Of a DNA stretch of 5,398 bases, positions 1 to 5,257 are shown piece after piece. Origin of the DNA: Streptomyces violaceus (GTDB lineage: Bacteria; Actinomycetota; Actinomycetes; Streptomycetales; Streptomycetaceae); NCBI GenBank assembly GCA_000715635.1, contig KL569125.1:99077-104474 (forward strand). The letters run 5' to 3'. Made by a program: the position numbers and the translations under genes. The notes under the pieces were generated by a model. That model saw nothing but the letters and a program-made list of their open reading frames with translations, had not been told where the DNA came from and made no database searches. Each line of letters begins with the position of its first letter. The first letter of the stretch is position 1.

Positions 1-1311
1 CGCACCGGCCGTCACATACACGACGCCGTCGGTCTCGGGGTACGCCGTGCCGCCGATCGGGAGCTTCTTGGTGACCCTGTTCCCCTTGATGACGTCCGTG
101 CGCTCGTACTGGTGGTTGTGGCCGTTGATGACCAGGTCCACGGTGTACTTCTCGAACAGCGGCACCCACTCCTGCCGGACCCCGCCCTCGGAGGCGTGGG
201 AGGTGGAGGTGCAGTAGGCGCAGTGGTGGAAGAACACGACGACGAAGTCGATGTCGCGCGAGGCCCGGTACTTCTTGAGCTGGGCCTCGAGCCACTTGGT
301 CTGGGTGCCGCCGGAGATGCCGAGGTTGGCCGGGATCTCGAAGGAGATGTCGTTGGCGTCGAGCGAGATGACCGCCGTGTTGCCGTAGACGAAGGTGTAG
401 ACGCCCGGCAGGTTCTTCCTGTCGGGGCCGTTGCCCGGGAGGTTCCAGCGGGCCTCCTCGCCGCCGTAGCCGTTGGGCGAGTACCAGGCCTCCATGTCGT
501 GGTTGCCGTAGGCGGGCATCCACGGGACGGACTTGGCGACGGACTCGGTCTGGGCGAGGAACTGGTCCCAGATGCGCGAGTCGAAGCCGGTGTCGGAGGT
601 CTGGCCGGAGCCGGACGGGTCCGCGTAGGCGATGTCGCCGGCGTGCAGATGGAAGGCCGGGTTCTGACCGAGCAGCAGGCTGTTGTTGGCGAGGCCGTGG
701 TAACTGACGCCCTCGTCGCCGAAGGCCGTGAAGGTGAACGGCGCCTTGTGCGCGGGGGCGGTGGTGAAGGTGCCGAGGGTGCCCAGCAGGTGCGGTGCGG
801 CCGGGTCGAAGCCCTGGTGACCGACGCCGTAGTAGTACGTCCGGCCCGGGCGCAGGCGGGTCAGCTCGGCGTGCACGTAGTACTGGGTGTGGTCGCCGCT
901 CGCGCCGACACCGGCGGGCGTGAAGAGGGTGCGGACCTCCGCGTCGATCTTGCGGGAGAGGTCCGTGGGGTGGGCGCCGATCCGGATGAACGGCTTCTTG
1001 ACGGCGACCGGGACCTGCCAGGAGACGGTCATCTCCGTGCGCGGGTCGGCGCCGTAGGCGAGGTGGCGGCCGAAGGGGGCGACGAAGGCGCCGTCGACGG
1101 TCTCGGCCGCGGAAGCGGTGCGGGCGGTCGGTACGGCCGCCTGGGCGGTGGCACCCGGAACGAAGGCGCCACCCGCGACGGCGCCGATGGTGACGGCGCC
1201 GCCTCTGATCATCGTGCGCCGGGAGAATCCGGCGCGCAGGTACTCGTGCTGCTCGGCCATGCTCATGCGCTCGGCAAGCCGCTCGGGTACGCCCATACGA
1301 GGAATGTCCAT
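1..1311 (-). CDS. Tat-exported purple acid phosphatase-type metallophosphoesterase (partial, C-terminus beyond left edge)
   Basis: A secreted enzyme expected to hydrolyse phosphate esters outside the membrane with a two-metal centre; its substrate cannot be read from sequence. 437 codons are visible. Residues 30-36 (SRRTMIR) plus a hydrophobic stretch to about 52 form a twin-arginine signal, with likely cleavage after AQA (56-58). Residues about 78-185 match the beta-sandwich purple acid phosphatase N-domain. The catalytic domain then shows all five metal-ligand motifs in order: GDEG (198-201), GDIAY (225-229), GNHD (269-272), VFFH (359-362) and GHNHQYER (397-404). The frame is still open at base 1. 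Start choice is uncertain: ATG 1311 has only a weak ribosome site; ATG 1362 (GGGAG four bases upstream), 1296 and 1260 are in frame. Twin-arginine export suits a protein that binds metal before crossing the membrane. It is divergent from the glmS unit. Family is secure; substrate is not. Confidence 0.93.
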   Translation of the reverse strand, partial: MDIPRMGVPERLAERMSMAEQHEYLRAGFSRRTMIRGGAVTIGAVAGGAFVPGATAQAAVPTARTASAAETVDGAFVAPFGRHLAYGADPRTEMTVSWQVPVAVKKPFIRIGAHPTDLSRKIDAEVRTLFTPAGVGASGDHTQYYVHAELTRLRPGRTYYYGVGHQGFDPAAPHLLGTLGTFTTAPAHKAPFTFTAFGDEGVSYHGLANNSLLLGQNPAFHLHAGDIAYADPSGSGQTSDTGFDSRIWDQFLAQTESVAKSVPWMPAYGNHDMEAWYSPNGYGGEEARWNLPGNGPDRKNLPGVYTFVYGNTAVISLDANDISFEIPANLGISGGTQTKWLEAQLKKYRASRDIDFVVVFFHHCAYCTSTSHASEGGVRQEWVPLFEKYTVDLVINGHNHQYERTDVIKGNRVTKKLPIGGTAYPETDGVVYVTAGA

Positions 1312-1371
1312 GGCGCCACAAGCTGCTCGCCCTACACATCCGCCCGGGGAACATCCGCCCATCAGACTCCC

Positions 1372-1384
1372 ATGGGCGTCCCAT
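1372..1384. repeat. Inverted repeat ATGGG-CGT-CCCAT
   Basis: Perfect 5-bp arms around a 3-bp centre. It is the first of three inverted repeats between the divergent phosphatase and small-ORF/glmS genes. It lies 61 bp before the phosphatase ATG at 1311 and overlaps the 8-bp palindrome CCCATGGG at 1369-1376. It is short enough to occur by chance; its place in the cluster is what makes it worth listing. Possible operator half of a larger site. Confidence 0.35.
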
Positions 1385-1385
1385 A

Positions 1386-1399
1386 AGTGTTCCAACACT
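1386..1399. promoter_or_regulatory. Candidate operator, palindrome AGTGTTCCAACACT
   Basis: Perfect 14-bp inverted repeat (AGTGTT, CC, AACACT) in the divergent control region, 63 bp before the GTG of the small ORF and 75 bp before the phosphatase ATG. The length and symmetry fit a site for a dimeric regulator. Its outer AGTG...CACT matches the ends of the published DasR box (AGTGGTCTAGACCACT), but the centre is different and two bases shorter, so I do not call it a DasR site. A GntR-type regulator is one guess; no regulator is encoded in the window. Confidence 0.45.
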
Positions 1400-1402
1400 C
1401 AT

Positions 1403-1420
1403 CTGCCCGAAACCGGGCAG
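1403..1420. repeat. Inverted repeat CTGCCCG-AAAC-CGGGCAG
   Basis: Perfect 7-bp GC-rich arms with a 4-base loop. It could form a stable hairpin in a transcript of either strand or act as a protein site in DNA. No T run follows on either strand, and it sits between divergent starts, so it is not a terminator. If transcription toward glmS begins upstream of it, it would be a 5'-leader hairpin about 42 bases before the GTG start. Confidence 0.45.
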
Positions 1421-1425
1421 AATTC

Positions 1426-1454
1426 TTGCGAAAGTGCCGCCGGTGCCTCAGGAT
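1426..1454 (+). promoter_or_regulatory. Possible sigma-70-type promoter for the small ORF and glmS
   Basis: TTGCGA (1426-1431) and CAGGAT (1449-1454) are separated by 17 bp. CAGGAT is one base off TAGGAT, a common Streptomyces -10 form; the -35 is a 4/6 match to TTGACA. Transcription would then begin at about 1460-1462, right at the GTG, giving a nearly leaderless message. This conflicts with using AGGA at 1450-1453 as a ribosome site, so either the promoter lies further upstream or the transcript is leaderless. Weak prediction. Confidence 0.25.
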
Positions 1455-1461
1455 CTAGCGA

Positions 1462-1719
1462 GTGCACGACGAACTCGTTGATCATCTGACGCGGTCCAGC
1501 CCCCTCAGCCGGGGCGAGGCGCTGCGCGTGATCCAGGACGTGCTCGCGTACTTCGACGAGACGACCGAGGAGTACGTCCGTCGCCGCCACCGTGAGCTCC
1601 AGGCCCAGGGCCTGGTGAACACGGCGATCTTCGAACGGATCGAGGCGGATCTCAAATATCGCGCGGTGGCACCGCCCGAGCTCTCGCTCAGGCAGCTGCG
1701 GCGCATCGTCTACGGCTAG
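1462..1719 (+). CDS. 85-residue helical protein of unknown function, glmS-linked
   Basis: I do not recognise this protein. It starts at GTG, with AGGA eight bases upstream, and ends TAG 12 bp before the glmS ATG; the AGGA likely used by glmS begins inside that stop codon, so the two genes should be one operon. The sequence is charged and predicted nearly all helical, with no signal, membrane segment or cysteine. Residues about 4-35 (ELVDHLTRSSPLSRGEALRV and onward) resemble the first two helices of HU/IHF proteins, but the beta-saddle and DNA-binding arm that should follow are absent. Instead there is a basic YVRRRHREL segment (38-46), another helix (52-65) and an LSLRQLRRIVYG tail (74-85). 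Coding is supported by codon use, the ribosome site and the tight spacing. It may regulate glmS or act as a small protein partner; that is inference only. Confidence 0.82.
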   Translation: MHDELVDHLTRSSPLSRGEALRVIQDVLAYFDETTEEYVRRRHRELQAQGLVNTAIFERIEADLKYRAVAPPELSLRQLRRIVYG

Positions 1720-1731
1720 GAATGCGTATAT

Positions 1732-3549
1732 ATGTGCGGCATCGTCGGTTACATCGGGAAGCGTGACGTCGCTCCCCTGCTCCTGGAGGGCCTGCAGCGC
1801 CTGGAGTACCGCGGCTACGACTCCGCGGGCATCGTCGTCACGTCCCCGAAGACGTCCGGCCTGAAGCTGGTCAAGGCCAAGGGCCGCGTGCGCGACCTGG
1901 AGGCCAAGGTCCCGGCCCGCTTCAAGGGCACGACCGGCATAGCCCACACCCGCTGGGCCACCCACGGCGCCCCCTCCGACGTCAACGCCCACCCGCACCT
2001 GGACGCCGAGGGCAAGGTCGCCGTCGTCCACAACGGCATCATCGACAACGCCTCCGACCTGCGCCGCAAGCTGGAGGCGGACGGCGTCGAGTTCCTCTCC
2101 GAGACCGACACCGAGGTGCTGACCCACCTCATCGCCCGCTCGCAGGCCACCAAGCTGGAGGACAAGGTCCGCGAGACCCTCCGGCTCATCGAGGGCACGT
2201 ACGGCATCGCCGTCATGCACGCCGACTTCCCCGACCGGATCGTCGTCGCCCGCAACGGCTCCCCGGTCGTCCTCGGCATCGGCGAGAAGGAGATGTTCGT
2301 CGCCTCGGACATCGCCGCGCTGGTCGCCCACACCCGCCAGATCGTCACCCTGGACGACGGCGAGATGGCCACCCTCAAGGCCGACGACTTCCGCACCTAC
2401 ACCACGGAGGGCACCCGCACCACGGCCGAGCCCACCACCGTGGAGTGGGAGGCCGCCTCCTACGACATGGGCGGCCACGACACCTACATGCACAAGGAGA
2501 TCCACGAGCAGGCCGACGCCGTGGACCGCGTGCTGCGCGGCCGCATCGACGACCGCTTCTCCACCGTGCACCTGGGCGGCCTCAACCTGGACGCCCGCGA
2601 GGCCCGCCGGATCCGCCGCGTGAAGATCCTCGGCTGCGGCACCTCGTACCACGCGGGCATGATCGGCGCCCAGATGATCGAGGGCCTGGCCCGCATCCCC
2701 GCGGACGCCGAGCCGGCCTCCGAGTTCCGCTACCGCAACGCGGTCGTCGACCCCGACACCCTCTACGTCGCGGTCTCCCAGTCCGGCGAGACCTACGACG
2801 TCCTCGCCGCCGTGCAGGAGCTCAAGCGCAAGGGCGCTCGGGTCCTCGGCGTCGTGAACGTGGTCGGCTCGGCGATCGCCCGCGAGGCCGACGGCGGCAT
2901 CTACGTCCACGCCGGGCCGGAGGTCTGCGTGGTCTCCACCAAGTGCTTCACCAACACCACGGTCGCCTTCGCCCTGCTCGCCCTCCACCTGGGCCGCACT
3001 CGCGACCTCTCGGTCCGCGACGGCAAGCGGATCATCGCGGGCCTGCGGAAGCTGCCCGCCCAGATCGCCGAGATCATGGAGCACGAGGAGGACGTCAAGA
3101 AGCTGGCCCTGCAGTTCGCCGAGGCCCGCTCGATGCTCTTCATCGGCCGGGTGCGGGGCTACCCGGTGGCCCGCGAGGCCTCCCTGAAGCTCAAGGAGAT
3201 CTCCTACATCCACGCCGAGGCCTACCCCGCCTCCGAACTCAAGCACGGCCCGCTGGCCCTGATCGAGCCGGCCCTTCCCACGGTCGCGATCGTCCCCGAC
3301 GACGACCTGCTGGAGAAGAACCGCGCGGCCCTGGAGGAGATCAAGGCCCGCAGCGGCAAGATCCTCGCGGTCGCCCACCAGCACCAGGAGAAGGCCGACG
3401 AGACGATCGTCGTCCCGAAGAACGAGGACGAACTCGACCCGATCCTGATGGGCATCCCCCTCCAACTCCTGGCCTACCACACGGCATTGGCCCTGGGCAG
3501 GGACATCGACAAGCCGAGGAACCTCGCCAAGTCGGTAACGGTGGAGTAG
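1732..3549 (+). CDS. glmS: Glutamine-fructose-6-phosphate aminotransferase (isomerizing), GlmS
   Basis: Cytoplasmic enzyme making glucosamine-6-phosphate and glutamate from fructose-6-phosphate and glutamine, the entry to UDP-GlcNAc and cell-wall synthesis. It has 605 residues, the usual length (E. coli 609). The start is fixed by MCGIVGYIG: Met is removed to expose the Cys2 nucleophile. Glutaminase domain about 2-240, with TRWATHG (73-79), HNG (100-102) and D126. Two SIS sugar-phosphate domains follow; the first has CGTS (302-305) and SQSGET (349-354). The isomerase carries E489 and H505 in ELKHGPLA, and the C-terminal tail DKPRNLAKSVTVE holds the conserved lysine K600. All key residues are present, so it should be active. 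AGGA (1718-1721) lies ten bases before ATG, overlapping the upstream stop. No room exists for a glmS ribozyme between the two genes. Streptomyces often have two glmS copies; which one this is cannot be told here. Confidence 0.98.
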   Translation: MCGIVGYIGKRDVAPLLLEGLQRLEYRGYDSAGIVVTSPKTSGLKLVKAKGRVRDLEAKVPARFKGTTGIAHTRWATHGAPSDVNAHPHLDAEGKVAVVHNGIIDNASDLRRKLEADGVEFLSETDTEVLTHLIARSQATKLEDKVRETLRLIEGTYGIAVMHADFPDRIVVARNGSPVVLGIGEKEMFVASDIAALVAHTRQIVTLDDGEMATLKADDFRTYTTEGTRTTAEPTTVEWEAASYDMGGHDTYMHKEIHEQADAVDRVLRGRIDDRFSTVHLGGLNLDAREARRIRRVKILGCGTSYHAGMIGAQMIEGLARIPADAEPASEFRYRNAVVDPDTLYVAVSQSGETYDVLAAVQELKRKGARVLGVVNVVGSAIAREADGGIYVHAGPEVCVVSTKCFTNTTVAFALLALHLGRTRDLSVRDGKRIIAGLRKLPAQIAEIMEHEEDVKKLALQFAEARSMLFIGRVRGYPVAREASLKLKEISYIHAEAYPASELKHGPLALIEPALPTVAIVPDDDLLEKNRAALEEIKARSGKILAVAHQHQEKADETIVVPKNEDELDPILMGIPLQLLAYHTALALGRDIDKPRNLAKSVTVE

Positions 3550-3640
3550 GAAGCTCTGACCACCGAAGCGACAATTGAGGAACCCCCGCGGCGAGCAACC
3601 ACCTCCGCGAGAGCGGCGCCGGTTTAGGCGCAAAAAAGGG
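3550..3640. other. Spacer between glmS and the bidirectional terminator
   Basis: I see no gene here. It contains a small GC hairpin, GCGCC-GGTTTA-GGCGC (3616-3631), followed on the plus strand by six A residues. On the minus strand those A residues become the T run of the terminator that follows. A frame opening with TTG at 3575 crosses the terminator and the antisense gene, so I do not treat it as coding. Confidence 0.5.
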
Positions 3641-3680
3641 ACGGACCCCCACGTGCTGCCACCCGGCACAGGGGGTCCGT
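3641..3680. terminator. Bidirectional intrinsic terminator between convergent glmS and transporter gene
   Basis: Perfect 10-bp arms, ACGGACCCCC (3641-3650) and GGGGGTCCGT (3671-3680), with a 20-base loop that can itself fold (GTGC at 3653 with GCAC at 3666). Reading right, TTTT (3680-3683) follows the stem. Reading left, CCC then TTTTTT (3640-3632) follows. It lies 91 bp after the glmS stop and 41 bp past the stop of the minus-strand transporter gene, so it can end both transcripts. Confidence 0.92.
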
Positions 3681-3721
3681 TTTCATCGCCGGGAAGCCGC
3701 CCAACTCCCCGGCCTGCGCAG

Positions 3722-4282
3722 CTAACCGGTGGCCGTCACGCCCCGGCCGGCGGCGCGTCGCGGAAGCGCCGTAGGCCAGTGCGCCAGGGCCGCGGTCGCC
3801 GCATACCAAGCCACCGCCCCCGCAGCGACGGCGAACCAGCCACCCACCTTCACGAGCCCGTCGTTGCCGGCGAAACCCGCGATCGCCATGAGCAACAGGG
3901 CGACGAAGAACAGCCCGTACATCCCCTGACCGAGCTGGTCACCACCGGCGAGCGTCAGAGAAAGCGCCACAAGCGCGAACAACAGCAGGAACAACCCTGC
4001 CGCGTTGGCGGACGCCTCCCCCGCCACGGCCCACGTGAACCACAGCGCCCCGAGCACCGAGAACGCCGTACCACCGGAAGAGTCCCCCTCCCGGAGGGCC
4101 AACAGCCCGGCGACGAAGAGGGCGATTCCGCCCACGTACTGGGCGATTGACACAGCGTCAGTGGCTGACACACCGTCGATCACAGCGGTATGCCCCAACC
4201 CGAAGGCCAACAGGGTGATTCCGAGGGCGAGTCGACCGACCACGGTCGTGATGCCGCTTCCCGCGGAGACGTCTTTGTCCAC
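3722..4282 (-). CDS. GPR1/FUN34/YaaH (SatP-type) family six-helix membrane protein, putative acetate/succinate transporter
   Basis: Inner-membrane protein of the family that includes E. coli SatP and yeast Ady2, which carry acetate and succinate with protons. 186 residues, close to SatP's size, with six hydrophobic segments at about 16-36, 47-63, 72-88, 95-112, 121-137 and 146-168. The best family match is residues 47-86: IAQYVGGIALFVAGLLALRE followed by GTAFSVLGALWFTWAV. The family's N-terminal NPxPLGL signature is not intact; VGRLALG (15-21) occupies that place, so acetate as substrate is inferred, not shown. The start is GTG, supported by GAAGGGAG six bases upstream. It lies 142 bp downstream of the stress-protein gene on the same strand, and its transcript likely ends at the shared terminator near 3641-3680. 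An inverted repeat at 4328-4344 may control it. Confidence 0.85.
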   Translation of the reverse strand: MDKDVSAGSGITTVVGRLALGITLLAFGLGHTAVIDGVSATDAVSIAQYVGGIALFVAGLLALREGDSSGGTAFSVLGALWFTWAVAGEASANAAGLFLLLFALVALSLTLAGGDQLGQGMYGLFFVALLLMAIAGFAGNDGLVKVGGWFAVAAGAVAWYAATAALAHWPTALPRRAAGRGVTATG

Positions 4283-4327
4283 GGCGGGCTCCCTTCGTGC
4301 ATGTGCAGTTGTGCGGTGCCCCCTATA

Positions 4328-4344
4328 TGCCCTTCACAAGGGCA
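4328..4344. promoter_or_regulatory. Candidate operator TGCCCTT-CAC-AAGGGCA upstream of the transporter gene
   Basis: Perfect 7-bp arms around 3 bp, 46 bp before the GTG at 4282. On the minus strand it directly abuts TATAGG (4327-4322), a plausible -10 element, though I find no convincing -35 at the right distance. The position suggests a repressor or activator site at a promoter for the transporter gene alone. As RNA it would form a short hairpin with no T run, so a terminator is unlikely. Confidence 0.45.
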
Positions 4345-4354
4345 CAAACACCTC

Positions 4355-4377
4355 TACGCGCAAGTAGTTTTACGCGC
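4355..4377. repeat. Direct repeat TACGCGC, 16-bp period
   Basis: Two exact copies of TACGCGC (4355-4361 and 4371-4377) flank the A/T-rich spacer AAGTAGTTT. The 16-bp period is about one and a half helical turns, so the copies would face opposite sides of the helix. It lies just upstream of the 4328-4344 palindrome relative to the transporter gene. Possible regulator half-sites; could be chance. Confidence 0.25.
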
Positions 4378-4413
4378 TGCACAGGGGAAGCCCGTACGCC
4401 GGGAACGCTCAGG

Positions 4414-4426
4414 GAGTCAGAGACTC
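4414..4426. repeat. Small hairpin GAGTC-AGA-GACTC at the end of the stress-protein gene
   Basis: Perfect 5-bp arms overlapping the stop codon (4425-4427) of the stress-protein gene, with two copies of CTCAGGGA (4408-4415 and 4424-4431) around it. No T run follows on the minus strand, so termination here would be inefficient, and read-through into the transporter gene is possible. Confidence 0.3.
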
Positions 4427-4952
4427 AGGGAATGACCATGACCGGCCGTTGCGCCCGCTTGGCGAGCCGCCCCGCGACCGAGCCGAAGATGCGCCCCACG
4501 ATGCCGTGACTCGACCCGACGACGATCGCGTCGGCCTCGTACTCCCGGCCGACCTCTTCGAGTTCGTGGCAGATGTCCCCGCCCCGCTCGACGAGGATCC
4601 AGGGCACCTCGGCGAGGTACTCCGCACAGGCCAGCTCCAGTCCGAGCACCTCGGTCCGGTGGTCCGGCACGTCGACGAAGACGGGCGGCTCGCAGCCGGC
4701 CCACACCGTGGTCGGCAGCCGGTTGGCGACATGGACGATGATCAGGCCCGACCCGGAGCGATGGGCCATCCCGATCGCGTAGGCCAGGGCGCGCTCACTG
4801 GACGTGGAGCCGTCGAATCCGACGACGACGCCGTGCTTGAAGGCGGGATCGCAGGAATGGCGTGGCTCTTGTGCCGCCAGGGGCTCGGCCGCCGTGGGAT
4901 CGGCGACGGGCCGCTTGCGGTCCGCTGGTTCGAAGAATTCGTGACCGGCCAT
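4425..4952 (-). CDS. Universal stress protein (UspA family), single domain
   Basis: Cytoplasmic UspA-fold protein, a family tied to stress survival and often ATP-binding. 175 residues from ATG 4952. Residues 1-38 are a polar, Pro/Ala-rich leader outside the fold. The domain runs from about 41 (GVVVGFDGSTSSERAL, the first strand and helix, with the usual D47 and S49) to VMVIP at 171-175. The ATP-loop region reads VVGSSHGIVGRIFGS (144-158). That is shorter than the canonical G-2x-G-9x-G(S/T): His149 sits where the second Gly should be, with only seven residues before GS. ATP binding is therefore uncertain. The start is a choice: the frame stays open to an ATG at 5057, but that extension runs through the likely promoter area, while MAGHEFFEP is a more usual beginning; its ribosome site (GAG) is weak. 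It could be co-transcribed with the transporter gene 142 bp downstream. Confidence 0.9.
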   Translation of the reverse strand: MAGHEFFEPADRKRPVADPTAAEPLAAQEPRHSCDPAFKHGVVVGFDGSTSSERALAYAIGMAHRSGSGLIIVHVANRLPTTVWAGCEPPVFVDVPDHRTEVLGLELACAEYLAEVPWILVERGGDICHELEEVGREYEADAIVVGSSHGIVGRIFGSVAGRLAKRAQRPVMVIP

Positions 4953-5033
4953 GGCTGTCTCGGCGTTGTGATCCTTATATGGGGGACAACAGTGTGCGGC
5001 GGAGCTGTGTCCGGGAATGGTCTTCCCAACCCC

Positions 5034-5048
5034 ATACCCCCAAGGGTA
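5034..5048. promoter_or_regulatory. Candidate CsoR-family operator, or GGGTAT stress-sigma -10, upstream of the stress protein
   Basis: TACCC-CCAA-GGGTA forms a 14-bp inverted repeat with a G/C tract inside flanking TA, the general form of operators for CsoR-type copper or sulfide sensors. Read on the minus strand it includes GGGTAT (5039-5034), the -10 form of Streptomyces SigB/SigH-type promoters, about 80 bp before the stress-protein ATG. The expected GTTT-like -35 is not seen 14-16 bp upstream, so the sigma reading is weak. Only one of the two readings need hold. Confidence 0.35.
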
Positions 5049-5084
5049 CGGCGGCACGCCTCCTTAGCCCAGATCCCGCTCACT

Positions 5085-5112
5085 GTGCGTGCGGGTTCCA
5101 GGGAGCATGCAC
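5085..5112. repeat. Imperfect inverted repeat GTGCGTGC / GCATGCAC
   Basis: Eight-base arms with one mismatch (G against T), separated by 12 bases. The right arm contains the self-complementary GCATGC. No T run follows. Function unknown; one of several symmetric elements in this divergent spacer. Confidence 0.25.
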
Positions 5113-5126
5113 GAGGCGACGCCCGT

Positions 5127-5146
5127 AACGCAATGGTTGCTGCGTT
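5127..5146. repeat. Inverted repeat AACGCA-8bp-TGCGTT
   Basis: Perfect 6-bp arms with an 8-bp centre. The symmetry continues outward (GT on the left, TAC on the right) if one G is bulged. It lies 112 bp upstream of the membrane-protein ATG at 5258. Possible operator for a dimeric regulator of either divergent gene. Confidence 0.3.
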
Positions 5147-5183
5147 GTACAGGCGGTTTGCACAGGATTCACTTACCCGTGGC

Positions 5184-5198
5184 GGTGATCCGTTCACC
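5184..5198. repeat. Inverted repeat GGTGA-TCCGT-TCACC
   Basis: Perfect 5-bp arms with a 5-bp centre, 59 bp before ATG 5258, close enough to overlap a promoter of that gene. The right arm includes GTTCACC, one PHO-box-like unit, but no second unit follows at 11-bp spacing, so PhoP control is not supported. Confidence 0.3.
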
Positions 5199-5257
5199 CA
5201 GTGACCGACGTCCCCGCCACGCGTTGAACCCCGTGAGTCACGCCACAGGGAGCGCCC

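Larger units (their letters stand above)
4953..5257. other. Divergent intergenic region between the stress protein and a membrane protein
   Basis: A 305-bp stretch in which I find no convincing gene. It holds, left to right: TATAAG on the minus strand (4979-4974), a possible -10 without a clear -35; the TACCC/GGGTA repeat (5035-5048), which includes GGGTAT on the minus strand; an imperfect repeat GTGCGTGC/GCATGCAC (5085-5112); AACGCA/TGCGTT (5127-5146); and GGTGA/TCACC (5184-5198). The last part, before ATG 5258, carries AGGGAG as ribosome site. Confidence 0.6.

Noticed and set aside
112..1386. A 424-codon plus-strand frame across the phosphatase
   Set aside because: Low-complexity Gly/Val/Ala-rich translation; the opposite strand encodes all five metal motifs of a purple acid phosphatase.
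1720..1731. glmS ribozyme or riboswitch before glmS
   Set aside because: Only 12 bases separate the genes, and the upstream 150-bp spacer shows no such core; the ribozyme is known from Firmicutes and relatives.
1727..1732. TATATA just before the glmS ATG as a -10 element
   Set aside because: No -35 at suitable distance, and transcription would begin inside the glmS coding sequence.
2445..3578. A 377-codon plus-strand frame inside glmS
   Set aside because: Arg/Pro/Gly-rich product of the shifted glmS frame; no ribosome site and no recognisable domain.
1399..3669. A 756-codon open frame antisense to glmS
   Set aside because: Shadow of a high-GC gene: its translation is Val/Gly/Asp/Leu-rich and low in complexity, it crosses the terminator and the small ORF, and glmS on the other strand has full catalytic motifs.
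4953..5057. 35-residue N-terminal extension of the stress protein to ATG 5057
   Set aside because: The extension has unlike composition, runs through the candidate promoter sequences, and the ATG at 4952 gives a more usual start.
4449..5204. A 251-codon plus-strand frame over the stress protein
   Set aside because: Antisense to a clear Usp domain, no ribosome site, composition of a shadow frame.
5192..5213. PHO box (PhoP site) upstream of the membrane protein
   Set aside because: Only one GTTCACC unit; the next 11-bp unit (GACCGAC) does not match.
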